A stretch of 64,000 nucleotides of DNA from positions 1-64,000 of the forward strand of contig CAIUSO010000091.1 in the NCBI GenBank assembly GCA_903901875.1. The letters are read 5' to 3'. This DNA is from an uncultured Geobacteraceae bacterium. Its GTDB lineage: Bacteria; Desulfobacterota; Desulfuromonadia; Geobacterales; Pseudopelobacteraceae. A model generated the notes under the pieces. It saw nothing but the letters and a program-made list of their open reading frames with translations, ran no database searches and had not been told where the DNA came from. The position numbers and the translations under genes are program-made. Shown piece after piece: positions 34,325 to 43,202 of this stretch (within the stretch, counting starts at the first letter, position 1; each line of letters begins with the position of its first letter).

Positions 34325-34843
34325 CTAAATGATACTTGAAAAACGTGTGTCAGTATCTATGTCATCTTTTGATGATGGATCAATTTCAATGGCTTTCAAC
34401 AGGTACTGCTTACATAGATTTTTGTCTTCAAGCTGGAGGTAAGCAAAGGCAAGGTCAAAATATCCGGCTTTGTCCTCAGGGTGGTACTGAATGGCTTTTT
34501 GAAAGGCATCAGTTGCTTTCAGCAAATCACCGCTTTCAATGAAAGCATAACCTAGAGAATTGAAACCATTGTACACGGAAGGGTCGATTGATACAGCCTG
34601 GGTAATAAGTGTGATTCTGGAAGAGGGATCTTTGATTCCGTATGAAGCGATAATCTTGTGGGCCGCTTGTTGATGTTTGTAATGCTCTGCTGCAAGTTCG
34701 CTTCTGAAGAGATGGAAATCTTTTTTAAGCTGTCGCAGCGAGAATACCTCATATGCCGCAAACATGACAAAAAGAACCCCAATGATGGCAACAATAATAT
34801 TGAGTGCTGTCAAGGCATCAGTTGTAGACATTGAAATTACCAT
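34325..34843 (-). CDS. Membrane-anchored TPR protein (possible lysogenic moron)
   Basis: 172 residues; an N-terminal membrane helix (ALNIIVAIIGVLFVMFAAYEV, about 11-31 in parts), a coiled linker, then two to three TPR units: NGFNSLGYAFIESGDLLKATDAFQKAIQYHPED and AGYFDLAFAYLQLEDKNLCKQYLLKAIEIDP in order. It is minus strand, behind the repressor, at the extreme right of the prophage, where genes expressed in lysogens often lie. An ATG at 34831 is an alternative start; neither has a strong ribosome site. A role in immunity or host interaction is speculative. Confidence 0.65.
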   Translation of the reverse strand: MVISMSTTDALTALNIIVAIIGVLFVMFAAYEVFSLRQLKKDFHLFRSELAAEHYKHQQAAHKIIASYGIKDPSSRITLITQAVSIDPSVYNGFNSLGYAFIESGDLLKATDAFQKAIQYHPEDKAGYFDLAFAYLQLEDKNLCKQYLLKAIEIDPSSKDDIDTDTRFSSII

Positions 34844-35012
34844 ATAATTTGCTATAGACGAAACCGTGCAAATGTCAAGAAAATATGAACTAGGAGCAGT
34901 GATAAATTAACCGGAATAGAACCGCCGAAACCACGCTTTTGACAGTGTTGTTGGCGTTTAAAACAAAATAACATTTCAAATATTTAAATAATAGTTGGTA
35001 GTTGCGTTAACA
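34844..35012. other. Non-coding right end of prophage
   Basis: About 170 bases between the TPR gene and the tRNA-Cys fragment. AT-rich, with no reading frame of note and no recognisable terminator or promoter beyond generic AT stretches. It probably holds phage-side attachment arm sites, but no repeat that would prove this was seen. Confidence 0.4.
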
Positions 35013-35036
35013 GTTCGAATCCGACACGCGCCTCCA
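35013..35036 (+). tRNA. 3' fragment of a tRNA-Cys gene; candidate attR
   Basis: These 24 bases read GTTCGAATCC (T-loop and stem), GAC, then ACGCGCCTCCA: the 3' acceptor strand, discriminator U and encoded CCA of bacterial tRNA-Cys, identical over the last 11 bases to the E. coli tRNA-Cys end as I know it. No 5' half lies upstream; the preceding bases do not pair. It is therefore a partial gene. A prophage that integrates in the 3' end of tRNA-Cys leaves exactly this at its far junction, with phage DNA left and host DNA right. Confidence 0.7.
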
Positions 35037-35145
35037 TAAACCAAAATCACACCTGCTAAAACCACTCTAATGCTCCTGATATTCACGGGCTTTTTGTTTT
35101 TTATCCCCTCGCCCGTTAACCCGCCGTACAATATTTCGTAATCAA

Positions 35146-35191
35146 TTGACAGATGACGCCATTCGGTACTATGGTTACCCGCAGGTAACCA
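35146..35191 (+). promoter_or_regulatory. Promoter with overlapping perfect dyad operator
   Basis: TTGACA at 35146-35151, 18 bases, TATGGT at 35170-35175. The dyad TGGTTACC-CGCA-GGTAACCA at 35172-35191 has perfect 8-base arms and covers the -10 and start region. This precedes the HDOD gene pair by 21 bases, so that pair is likely under a repressor or activator that binds GGTTACC half-sites. Confidence 0.65.
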
Positions 35192-35212
35192 CTCACTAAG
35201 GTCAACGCTATC

Positions 35213-35551
35213 ATGCAAAAAATTGAATTAGCTCAGGCGACGGTCGGTATGTTTCTGGGGCGTGACGTCTTTCGCGGAGACGTACCGACCGGCTTACCGC
35301 TCTGCGGTAAGGGGGCGGAGTTGACCGATTCGCTGCTCTCACGCTTTAAAGACATGGGGGTCACCTCGCTCTATGTGGAGGGTAATCCCGCCTGGAACGG
35401 CGGGGGGAAGTCCTCCCGTGAGCTTGTGCAGGAGTTGGACCACCGCTTCAGCAAAACCATTGATGAACCGCTCAACGCCATGCTGTACGCCATCTACCGG
35501 GCACACCTTATTAAAGCGACCGGAGGTGACGGCAGTGAGCGCACAGAGTAA
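35213..35551 (+). CDS. Small protein resembling the N-terminal domain of HD-GYP proteins
   Basis: 112 residues. IELAQATVGMFLGRDVFRGDVPTGLPLCGKGAELTDSLLSRFKDMGVTSLYVEG in order follows the pattern l..GM.Lardv....G.pLl.kG..Ltd..i.rl...Gi..lyV found ahead of HD-GYP domains. The rest is helical. Its end overlaps the HDOD gene by 17 bases, so this looks like the split-off sensory part of one signalling unit. First gene of the operator-controlled promoter at 35146. Confidence 0.7.
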   Translation: MQKIELAQATVGMFLGRDVFRGDVPTGLPLCGKGAELTDSLLSRFKDMGVTSLYVEGNPAWNGGGKSSRELVQELDHRFSKTIDEPLNAMLYAIYRAHLIKATGGDGSERTE

Positions 35552-36380
35552 TCGTCTGAAGCAAATCATCATGGATACAAAGACCTTGCCCACTCTCCCC
35601 TCTGTTATCCAGAGGCTGAATTCGCTTTCCGAAAACGACAAATCATCTATTCAGGAAATGGCACGGATCGTTTCTTCCGACCAAGTCCTTTCCGCCCGTA
35701 TACTCCGCTTGGCAAACTCCCCTTCCTATGGGTTCTACCGGGTCTCAACCATCGCTAACGCCATGATTCTGCTGGGGGTAAATGTGGTCAAGGGACTGGC
35801 CCTCTCCTCTTCCATGTTTTCCCACATAAAGGCAGAGAGCATCGGTCTATGGGAACATTCCCTCGGGGTCGGCGTTGCGGCCAACCTGCTGGCCCGCAAA
35901 CTGAACCTGCCCGAATGCGAGGAGATTGCAACGGCCGGTCTCCTGCACGATATCGGCAAGGTTATCGTCTCTCTCAAATGCCCGGAGGCGGAACAGGAGA
36001 TACTGGAACTGGTCCGGAGCCGCAGCTTGTATATTATGGAAGGGGAGCGGTCCATCATTGACACTGATCACGCAGAGGTTGGCGGTTGGCTGGCCCACTA
36101 CTGGTACCTGCCCGAAAAGCTGAGCGAGCCCATCACCTGCCACCACGACGTTGCCAAGTCGGAACAACATCGGGTAAAAACCGCCGTCGTCCACATCGCC
36201 GACGTGATCATCAAGGCGAGCGGTTTTGGCAGCGGTGGTGATGAGTTTGTCCCCCCTGTGCAGGAACTGGCCTGGTCCACTCTCAATCTGAATGAATCTG
36301 TTCTGGAGGAACTGATTAATGAAGTTGAGAACAAACTGGTTGAGGTAAAAAATTTCTGCAACGAGATGACGGAGAGCTGA
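35535..36380 (+). CDS. HDOD domain signalling protein
   Basis: 281 residues from a GTG at 35535 (GGAGG eight bases upstream, inside the previous gene). The first half is typical HDOD: LPTLPSVIQRLNSL, then MARIVSSDQVLSARILRLANSPSYGF and TIANAMILLGVNVVKGLALSSSMF. A degenerate HD motif is present: GLLHDIGKVIVSLKCPEAE at about 137, and CHHDVAKS later. HDOD proteins connect to c-di-GMP and two-component systems as protein-binding outputs. It is not expected to be a phosphodiesterase, although the HD residues are largely kept. Confidence 0.8.
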   Translation: MSAQSNRLKQIIMDTKTLPTLPSVIQRLNSLSENDKSSIQEMARIVSSDQVLSARILRLANSPSYGFYRVSTIANAMILLGVNVVKGLALSSSMFSHIKAESIGLWEHSLGVGVAANLLARKLNLPECEEIATAGLLHDIGKVIVSLKCPEAEQEILELVRSRSLYIMEGERSIIDTDHAEVGGWLAHYWYLPEKLSEPITCHHDVAKSEQHRVKTAVVHIADVIIKASGFGSGGDEFVPPVQELAWSTLNLNESVLEELINEVENKLVEVKNFCNEMTES

Positions 36381-36487
36381 TCGACCAACATCCTCCCCGC
36401 CATGGGTGTAATAGTTGTCATAGCGGTTGATACCCATCATCTGCTGTGATATAAATTCTGGTAACTTCAATTTTCCGGTGACCACAT

Positions 36488-37312
36488 ATGATTATGATAG
36501 ATCGACTGATTGAGCAGGCCCTCCTCGAAGATATCCATACCGGTGACATCACGACCAGCGCAGTTGTGCCCGGCAGCCGGCCCGCATCGGCTCGACTCAT
36601 TGCCAAAGAAGGCATGGTGGTGTCCGGCCTTGCCATCGCAGCACGGGTTTTCAGCAAACTGGACCCGTCAGCCGGCTTTACCGAATTGGTTCAAGATGGT
36701 GTCCGGGTGGAGAAAGGAACCGTCCTGGCCACGGTACAGGGCGAAGCGTCCCATCTTCTCATGGGAGAACGGGTGGCCCTCAACCTGCTCCAGCGGATGT
36801 GCGGCATTTCAACACTGACGGCCAGCTTTGTCGAGGCGGTTTCCGGCACGGGCACCCGCATTGTCGACACCCGCAAAACCACTCCGGGACTCCGCCAGCT
36901 TGAAAAATATGCCGTGCGGGTCGGTGGTGGCATCAACCACCGTACCGGCCTCTACGACGGTGTCTTGATCAAAGAAAACCACATCGCTGCTGCCGGGGGA
37001 ATTACCGAAGCCATTCGGCGGGCCCGTGCCTATATTCCCCATACCCTGAAAATCGAGATTGAAACCGAGTCACTTGACCAGGTGGATGAAGCACTTGCTG
37101 CCGGTGCGGACATTATCATGCTTGACAATATGGGGCTTGACGAGATGAGAACAGCCGTCACAACCATCGGCGGTCGTGCCCTGGTTGAGGCGTCGGGAGG
37201 GGTAAATCTTGAGCGGGTCCGGGCCATAGCAGAAACCGGTGTGGATATAATTTCAGTGGGTGCCTTGACCCACTCTCCCCGGGCCATGGATATTTCCATG
37301 TTGCTGGATTAA
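36488..37312 (+). CDS. nadC: Quinolinate phosphoribosyltransferase (nicotinate-nucleotide pyrophosphorylase)
   Basis: 274 residues. Converts quinolinate and PRPP to nicotinate mononucleotide in NAD synthesis. Signature residues are visible: LLEDIHTGDITT near the N-terminus, RKTTPGLRQLEKYAVRVGGGINHRTGLYDGVLIKENHI in order (about 137-175), and KIEIETESLDQ, DIIMLDNMG and EASGGVNLERV in the barrel. Next genes are birA and coaX, giving a cofactor biosynthesis cluster (NAD, biotin, CoA). Confidence 0.93.
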   Translation: MIMIDRLIEQALLEDIHTGDITTSAVVPGSRPASARLIAKEGMVVSGLAIAARVFSKLDPSAGFTELVQDGVRVEKGTVLATVQGEASHLLMGERVALNLLQRMCGISTLTASFVEAVSGTGTRIVDTRKTTPGLRQLEKYAVRVGGGINHRTGLYDGVLIKENHIAAAGGITEAIRRARAYIPHTLKIEIETESLDQVDEALAAGADIIMLDNMGLDEMRTAVTTIGGRALVEASGGVNLERVRAIAETGVDIISVGALTHSPRAMDISMLLD

Positions 37313-37350
37313 TTTCAATAAAAACCCTCTCTTTTTCGAGGTAACCCTAG

Positions 37351-38328
37351 ATGCATCAAAGAGCCGGCAAAATTGTGCATCTCTTCCGTCAGGAAAACGG
37401 ATTTATCTCCGGTGAACATCTCAGCAGAGAGCTGGGCGTTTCCCGGGCAGCTGTCTGGAAACATATATCCGCATTGAGAAAGAGCGGCTACTCCATTGAA
37501 GCGATCCCTTCCCGGGGGTATCGCCTGCTTGCTGCACCCGATGTTATGGATTCCCACGGCATAGGGGCCGGCCTGGCTGGCTGCCTCATGGGGAAACGGC
37601 TGGAAATACGAGAACAAACCACTTCGACCAACGCGGATGCTTTTCGGCTGGCCGAGGAGGGGGCGGCCGAAGGGACTGTCGTCATTGCCGACTCCCAGAG
37701 CGGGGGAAAAGGGCGCCGTGGTCGCATCTGGAGCTCCCCTCCCCAGGTGAATCTTTACTGTTCCGTCATCCTCAGGCCCTCCATCATGCCCCAGGGTGCA
37801 CCACAGTTAACGTTCCTCTCGGCGGTTGCTGTGGCGCGAGCCATTGAATTAACGACACCGCTGGTGCCGGAAATCAAGTGGCCCAATGATCTGCTGATTT
37901 CAGGGAAAAAGGTTGCTGGCCTGCTCAACGAAATGAGCGCGGAGACCGATGGTGTCAATTTTGTCATTCTCGGTATCGGCGTTAATATCAACATGACCGG
38001 GGACCAGTTTCCCGCGGATTTGTCCTACCCGGCAACATCGCTTATGCTGGAATCGGGACTGCCGGTTAATCGCTCCCATTTTGCCGGGGTCATGCTCCAT
38101 GAGCTGGACCGGCTGTATGACGAATTCCGCAGGCGGGGATTTGGTCCGATTCGCGAAGAGTGGCAGCGGCGCTGCAATGCAAACGGTCACCGGCTGCAGG
38201 TAACCGACTCCGGCACCGAGCCCATAAGCGGAATTTTTGCCGGCATTGATGGCGATGGTGCATTGCTTCTTGACACCGGACATACCAAACTTCACCGGGT
38301 TACCTGTGGAGATGTGAGGATACTATAG
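37351..38328 (+). CDS. birA: Biotin-[acetyl-CoA-carboxylase] ligase / biotin repressor
   Basis: 325 residues. An N-terminal winged helix ([40 protein letters not shown] in order, about 22-62) shows it also has the repressor part. Catalytic domain: TTSTNADAF, the biotin loop [13 protein letters not shown] (GRGRRGR type), [17 protein letters not shown], and the C-terminal SH3-like end ([18 protein letters not shown]). It biotinylates acetyl-CoA carboxylase and related carboxylases. Its stop at 38328 is one base before the coaX start. Confidence 0.92.
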   Translation: MHQRAGKIVHLFRQENGFISGEHLSRELGVSRAAVWKHISALRKSGYSIEAIPSRGYRLLAAPDVMDSHGIGAGLAGCLMGKRLEIREQTTSTNADAFRLAEEGAAEGTVVIADSQSGGKGRRGRIWSSPPQVNLYCSVILRPSIMPQGAPQLTFLSAVAVARAIELTTPLVPEIKWPNDLLISGKKVAGLLNEMSAETDGVNFVILGIGVNINMTGDQFPADLSYPATSLMLESGLPVNRSHFAGVMLHELDRLYDEFRRRGFGPIREEWQRRCNANGHRLQVTDSGTEPISGIFAGIDGDGALLLDTGHTKLHRVTCGDVRIL

Positions 38329-38329
38329 A

Positions 38330-39094
38330 ATGCTACTGGTAATTGACGTTGGCAACAGCAACATTGTGTTGGGGGTTTACGACGGGGCAAGCCTGCTGCG
38401 GAGCTGGCGGCTGTCCACCGACAAATCCCGCACCTCCGATGAGTACGGGGTACTGCTTCACAGCCTGTTTGACCAGGCCGGACTGGCATTTTCAGCCATC
38501 AAGGCGTCCATCATCTCCTCGGTAGTCCCCCCTCTGACCGGAATCATGGAAGCCATTTCCCACGATTTTTTCAAACTGACGCCGTTCATCGTGGGCCCCG
38601 GCATAAAGACCGGCATGCCGATCCATTACGACAACCCCCGGGAGGTCGGTGCGGACCGCATTGTCAATGCGGTGGCCGGTTTTGAAAAACATAAATGCCC
38701 CCTGGTGATCGTTGACTTCGGCACGGCAACCACCTTTGACTACGTTAACGGCAAGGGGGAATACTGCGGCGGGGCCATCGCCCCCGGGCTGGCAATTTCC
38801 ATTGAAGCGCTGTTCCAACGGGCCAGTAAATTGCCCCGGATCGACATCGCCAAGCCCCCCCACGTCATCGCCAAGAACACCGTCAACTCCATGCAGTCCG
38901 GCATTTATTTCGGCTATGTGGGGCTGGTTGATGGCATCGTTGAGCGGATAGGTGCTGAATCCCACGAGGAATTCCGGGTGATTGCCACCGGAGGTCTGGC
39001 ATCCCTCATTGCTCCTGACTCAAAGACCATTGATGAAGTGGACGAAAATCTGACCCTCGACGGGTTACGTATTCTCTACGAACGAAATCGCTGA
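38330..39094 (+). CDS. coaX: Type III pantothenate kinase
   Basis: 254 residues. ASKHA-fold motifs: [18 protein letters not shown] (phosphate 1), [29 protein letters not shown] (phosphate 2), [16 protein letters not shown] and ATGGLASLI. Catalyses the first step of CoA synthesis, from pantothenate, without feedback by CoA. Tightly spaced after birA (1 base between coding regions), so probably co-transcribed. Confidence 0.94.
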   Translation: MLLVIDVGNSNIVLGVYDGASLLRSWRLSTDKSRTSDEYGVLLHSLFDQAGLAFSAIKASIISSVVPPLTGIMEAISHDFFKLTPFIVGPGIKTGMPIHYDNPREVGADRIVNAVAGFEKHKCPLVIVDFGTATTFDYVNGKGEYCGGAIAPGLAISIEALFQRASKLPRIDIAKPPHVIAKNTVNSMQSGIYFGYVGLVDGIVERIGAESHEEFRVIATGGLASLIAPDSKTIDEVDENLTLDGLRILYERNR

Positions 39095-39170
39095 CCGGTC
39101 TTTTTTGCCGGAGTTTAAGCAGGAAATTGCAGTACCATGAAATTCATTTTGCACACAAGGAGGCAGTTCT

Positions 39171-41270
39171 ATGGGACAGTTTGAAACCAGCAAGATCCGC
39201 AACTTGGGTATCATCGCACATGGTGGTGCCGGCAAGACGTCGCTTTCAGAGGCAATTCTGTTTGATACCGGCATGGTCGATCGCCTCGGCCGGGTGGATG
39301 ACGGCACCTCCACCATGGATTTTGAACCTGAGGAGATCAAACGCAAGATTTCCATCACATCGGCCCTTGACCATTGTGAATGGAAGGGACATTCCATCCA
39401 TATTGTCGACACACCCGGATACGGCAACTTCATTGCCGACACCCGTGCCTGTATGCGAACGCTGGACTGCGCCGTCATCATTCTCTCGGCCATTTCCGGG
39501 GTCAAGGCACAGACCGAAGAGATCTGGAGTTGGGCCAACGAATTTGAAATTCCCCGTATCGCCATTGTCAACAAATTGGACCGGGAACGGGCCAGCTTCC
39601 TGCGGGCCATCGACGATATGGAAAAAATGCTCGGCGCCCGGGGCATAGCCATCCAGCTGCCGATCGGCCTGGAAGCGGATTTTGAAGGGATTATCGACCT
39701 TGTTACCATGAAGGCGTTCTTCTACAGTAAGGACGGTTCGGGAAAATATACGGAGGGGGCCATTCCGGCGGACTACCTCGACGAGGCCACCCGCCACCGG
39801 GAGCGCATGGTTGAAACCGTGGCCGAGGCCTATGACGAACTCACGGAAAAGTACCTGGAAAACGGCGAACTCTCCCGTGAAGATATTATCGACGGCCTGC
39901 GGGTCGGCACCATGCGTAACACCTTTACCGCCGTACTCTGCGGATCCGCAACCGCCAACATCGGTGTGCCCCACCTGCTGGATGCCGTCTGTGCCTACCT
40001 CCCCTCCCCTCTGGACCGGACCAAGGCGGTCGGTATCAACCCCAAAACCGAAGAGGTTATCGAGCGGGTTCCCGATGAAAAGGAACCATTTTCGGCACTG
40101 GTTTTCAAAACAACCTCCGATCCCTATACCGGTAAAATCACCATCTTCAGGATCTATTCCGGCGTGCTTAACTCGGACTCGGTCATCTTTAACTCCACCA
40201 AGGGGGTTGAAGAGAGAATCGGCCAGATTTACGAACTGGAGGGGAAAAAGCAGCATCCGATCAAGCAGGCGGTGGCCGGCGATATCGTTGCCGTAGCAAA
40301 ATTAAAAGAAACCGTTACCGGTGACACCCTCTGTGATCCGGCACGTCAGATTGTCTATGAACCGGCCAGGCAACTGCTTCCGGTCATCTCCTACGCCATT
40401 GAGCCGAAAACAAAGGCCGACGAAGACAAAATCCACAATGCGCTCCACCGCATGATTGAAGAAGAGCCGACCCTTGAATCCCACCGGGACACCCAGACCA
40501 AGGAGTTTATCATTTCCGGCATGGGGCAGGTCCATCTGGAAGTCATTGTCGAAAAAATGAAACGAAAATTCGGCGTCGAGGTGCTACTGAAAACGCCCAA
40601 GGTACCCTACTTCGAAACGATTCGCGGCACCGCAAAAGTTCAGGGGAAATACAAGAAGCAATCAGGCGGACGTGGCCAGTATGGCGACTGCTGGATTGAA
40701 ATGTGCCCCACCGGGCGGGGCGAAGGGTACATCTTCGAGGACAAGGTTGTGGGAGGGGTCATTCCCCGCCAGTACATACCGGCCGTTGACAAGGGAATTC
40801 AGGATGCCTGTCTTGACGGGTTCCTTGCCGGCTATCCGGTCGTTGATTTCAAGGTATCCCTCTATGATGGTTCGTTCCATACGGTGGACTCGTCGGAAAT
40901 GGCCTTCAAGGTAGCTGGCTCCATGGCGTTCAAAAAGGCCATGGAACTCTGCAAGCCGGTACTGCTTGAGCCGATTGTAAATATGAAAATCACCGTACCC
41001 GATGAAAATATGGGGGATGTGATTGGCGATCTCAACTCACGGCGCGGTAAGGTTGTGGGGGTCGAACCAAAGGCCAATTCCCAGATTATCAGGGCCGTGG
41101 TACCGATGTCCGAGGTTCTGGCCTATTCAAATGATCTGAAATCAATGACCAGCGACCGGGGTCTGTTCAGCGTGGAGTTTTCACATTATGAAGAGGTGCC
41201 GTCCCATCTTTCACAGAAGATCATTACCGAATGCCTGGCGGAAAAGAAGGAAGTTCACAACCACCATTAA
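39171..41270 (+). CDS. fusA: Elongation factor G paralogue (EF-G2 type)
   Basis: 699 residues, all EF-G domains present. GTPase motifs: AHGGAGKTS (16-24) in place of AHIDAGKT, DTPGYGNF (80-87) with Tyr84 where the catalytic His of DTPGH is expected, and NKLD (134-137). Domain IV/V segments such as YKKQSGGRGQYGDCWIEM and NSRRGKVVGVE are kept. The Gly-Gly in motif 1 and the Tyr replacement are known from EF-G2 paralogues, for which weak or absent ribosome-dependent GTPase has been reported in mycobacteria. It is thus probably a specialised paralogue and not the main translocase. Preceded by AAGGAGG. Confidence 0.85.
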   Translation: MGQFETSKIRNLGIIAHGGAGKTSLSEAILFDTGMVDRLGRVDDGTSTMDFEPEEIKRKISITSALDHCEWKGHSIHIVDTPGYGNFIADTRACMRTLDCAVIILSAISGVKAQTEEIWSWANEFEIPRIAIVNKLDRERASFLRAIDDMEKMLGARGIAIQLPIGLEADFEGIIDLVTMKAFFYSKDGSGKYTEGAIPADYLDEATRHRERMVETVAEAYDELTEKYLENGELSREDIIDGLRVGTMRNTFTAVLCGSATANIGVPHLLDAVCAYLPSPLDRTKAVGINPKTEEVIERVPDEKEPFSALVFKTTSDPYTGKITIFRIYSGVLNSDSVIFNSTKGVEERIGQIYELEGKKQHPIKQAVAGDIVAVAKLKETVTGDTLCDPARQIVYEPARQLLPVISYAIEPKTKADEDKIHNALHRMIEEEPTLESHRDTQTKEFIISGMGQVHLEVIVEKMKRKFGVEVLLKTPKVPYFETIRGTAKVQGKYKKQSGGRGQYGDCWIEMCPTGRGEGYIFEDKVVGGVIPRQYIPAVDKGIQDACLDGFLAGYPVVDFKVSLYDGSFHTVDSSEMAFKVAGSMAFKKAMELCKPVLLEPIVNMKITVPDENMGDVIGDLNSRRGKVVGVEPKANSQIIRAVVPMSEVLAYSNDLKSMTSDRGLFSVEFSHYEEVPSHLSQKIITECLAEKKEVHNHH

Positions 41271-41284
41271 CATCGAGGGAACGT

Positions 41285-42358
41285 ATGAATTTTAAATTGG
41301 GTAAAGATTCGAGTATCACGGAACCGCAGGGTGCGCCCGCCGGAAAGAAGAGCCAAACGATCAAGCTTGCTCTTCTTCTCCTGCTGGTCGGCGGTTTTGC
41401 GTACCTCTATTTTTTTACCGGTTTGTTAAAGCCCGAAGAAGTGCCCATAACTGCCGTCGCTCCTCCTCCCACTCAGCAGATAGTGCGCAGGCCGCTCCCT
41501 CCCCGCAACAGTGGCCCCGAAAAGCCGGAGACCAAGCCTGCTGCGGGTGGAGGAGCGAAAGCGGTAACGGTGGCAGCAGCACCATCTCCCGTTGCCGTAG
41601 CTCCGGTTAAACCAACCCCCGTTGCCATAGCTCCGGCAAAACCGGCACCCGTTGTTGCATCACCTGCTAAACCGGCACCCATTGTTGCAGCACCTGCTAA
41701 GCCGGCACCCGTTGTTGCAACACCGGCTCCACCGGTAAAAGCGGCCCCCCGACAACCACCTGTCACGCTGAAAGGTGAGTCGGTCAAGATCGAACCGGCT
41801 TCAAATATTCTCCGCAAGAAACCTCTGACGCCCGTGGTTCCGGCAAAGAAAATGGTTAAAAAACATGCACCGGCGCCACCGACTCGGGAGCGGAGCCCCC
41901 AAGCGACCCAATGGTCCCTCGTTGCCGAGAATTATGTTTTGGAAGAAAAATTGGCCGACGATCTGGGCTTACTCCGCAAAGCCGGACTTACGCCAGCCAT
42001 TAAACCGGCACCCCACAAGATCGCTCCCATGAACCGGTTGCGGGTGGCTGAATGCACCACCCGTGCCGAGTCCCAGTCCGCATTACAACGACTGAAACGG
42101 ATAACATCCGATGCCTTCGTCATTGAACAGGGGGGCAAATTTGTGGTCTATGCCGGTTCATATCTCCAGACAGAGGCGGCACATGTGGAGAGGGATCGTC
42201 TGAAGCTTGCCGGAGTGACCACAACCGTCACCCGTGTTGACATTGCCATTCCGACGCAAAACATGATCATTGGCCCCTTTGCCAAGAGCCAGGATGCGGA
42301 TAAGGCCCTTGAAACCGTGAAGAAATTGGGAATTAAAGTGATAAAGGTTCAGAAATAG
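41285..42358 (+). CDS. SPOR-domain membrane protein with Pro/Ala repeats
   Basis: 357 residues from the ATG at 41285 (GAGGGAACGT upstream). A cytoplasmic tail, one membrane helix (LALLLLLVGGFAYLYFFTG, about 28-46), a long periplasmic Pro/Ala/Val linker with a 10-residue repeat (APAKPAPVVA-like, about residues 103-155), then a SPOR-like domain: NRLRVAECTTRAESQSALQRL and FVVYAGSYLQTEAAHVERDRL and IIGPFAKSQDADKAL. SPOR domains bind denuded glycan strands at septa, so a role in cell division or envelope is likely. Begins 14 bases after the EF-G gene. Confidence 0.8.
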   Translation: MNFKLGKDSSITEPQGAPAGKKSQTIKLALLLLLVGGFAYLYFFTGLLKPEEVPITAVAPPPTQQIVRRPLPPRNSGPEKPETKPAAGGGAKAVTVAAAPSPVAVAPVKPTPVAIAPAKPAPVVASPAKPAPIVAAPAKPAPVVATPAPPVKAAPRQPPVTLKGESVKIEPASNILRKKPLTPVVPAKKMVKKHAPAPPTRERSPQATQWSLVAENYVLEEKLADDLGLLRKAGLTPAIKPAPHKIAPMNRLRVAECTTRAESQSALQRLKRITSDAFVIEQGGKFVVYAGSYLQTEAAHVERDRLKLAGVTTTVTRVDIAIPTQNMIIGPFAKSQDADKALETVKKLGIKVIKVQK

Positions 42359-42363
42359 CCACA

Positions 42364-43188
42364 ATGGCTGAAAAGGTTACGGTAATCATCTCCCCGGTCG
42401 TGGCAGCCTATGTCAGACCGGGGACCACTGCCGAGCAGAAACGGGCCGCCTGTACCGGCACTGTTTCCCTCTCCGCAGCGGATCGACTGATTCTGCTCCT
42501 CTGTCTGGTAAAAGATTCTGAACCGGCCATTCGCGAAATCGCCCTCTCCTCTCTCAAGGAAATACCGAAAGATATCATTACGGAGTATCTGGCCAGAGAC
42601 GATTCGAACCCTCTGGTTATCAAGGCCCTCTCCCATTTCTGCTCCAACTTCCCCCTGCCGCCCCCCCCTCAGGATACGGTGGAATCTGTCATCGAAACCG
42701 ACCTCATTGACGACCCCGACGAACTTGATTCGCAGCAGGAAGAGGATGATGGTGCGGTCGATGAAGAGGGAGAAGCCTTTAAGAGTAAATACAAAATGGT
42801 CCAGACCATGGGGATTGCAGAAAAGATCAAGATGGCACTATCGGGTGACAAGGAGTGGCGGTCAATTCTCATTAAAGACGCCAATAAACTCATTTCGGGT
42901 AGTGTCATCAAAAATCCGCGCATCACCGAGGCAGAGGTGATAACCATTGCCAAAGGTGGCATCCAGAATGATGAAATCATGCGTCTGATCTGTGCAAACA
43001 AAGAATGGGTCAAGATTTACAAGATACGAAAAGCACTCATCGAAAACAGCAGAACCCCGGTTCAGAACGCCCTCAAGTATCTGGCAACCATGGGGGATAA
43101 AGATCTTGCTTCCTACGCCAAAAGTAAAAATATTCCCACGGTTATTGCCACCATGGCGAAGCGGCTTCTGCTCAACAAGAAAAGATAG
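42364..43188 (+). CDS. Conserved helical protein, unknown function (HEAT-like)
   Basis: 274 residues, soluble. N-terminal helices (AIREIALSSLKEIPKDIITEYLARD in order) look like HEAT-type repeats; an acidic linker follows (DLIDDPDELDSQQEEDDG, about 111-130); the C-terminal half has MGIAEKIKMALSGDKEWRSILIKDANKLISGSVIKNPRITEAEV in order and further repeats (NEEIMRLICANKEWVKIYKIRKALIENSRTP-like). The same kind of protein occurs in many deltaproteobacteria, but no function is known to me. Six bases after the SPOR gene and 15 before the GTPase gene, so the three are likely one operon. Confidence 0.6.
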   Translation: MAEKVTVIISPVVAAYVRPGTTAEQKRAACTGTVSLSAADRLILLLCLVKDSEPAIREIALSSLKEIPKDIITEYLARDDSNPLVIKALSHFCSNFPLPPPPQDTVESVIETDLIDDPDELDSQQEEDDGAVDEEGEAFKSKYKMVQTMGIAEKIKMALSGDKEWRSILIKDANKLISGSVIKNPRITEAEVITIAKGGIQNDEIMRLICANKEWVKIYKIRKALIENSRTPVQNALKYLATMGDKDLASYAKSKNIPTVIATMAKRLLLNKKR

Positions 43189-43202
43189 TTTCCGGAGACG
43201 GT

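Noticed and set aside
35013-35036. Complete tRNA gene
   Set aside because: Only the T-arm 3' side, acceptor 3' strand and CCA are present; upstream bases do not form the other arms.
1-35036. Diversity-generating retroelement as in BPP-1
   Set aside because: No reverse transcriptase, template repeat or variable repeat was found in this part of the prophage; the relevant tail region may lie outside the window.
39246-40256. Minus-strand frame of 336 codons
   Set aside because: Antisense shadow of the EF-G paralogue, glycine/asparagine-rich nonsense composition.
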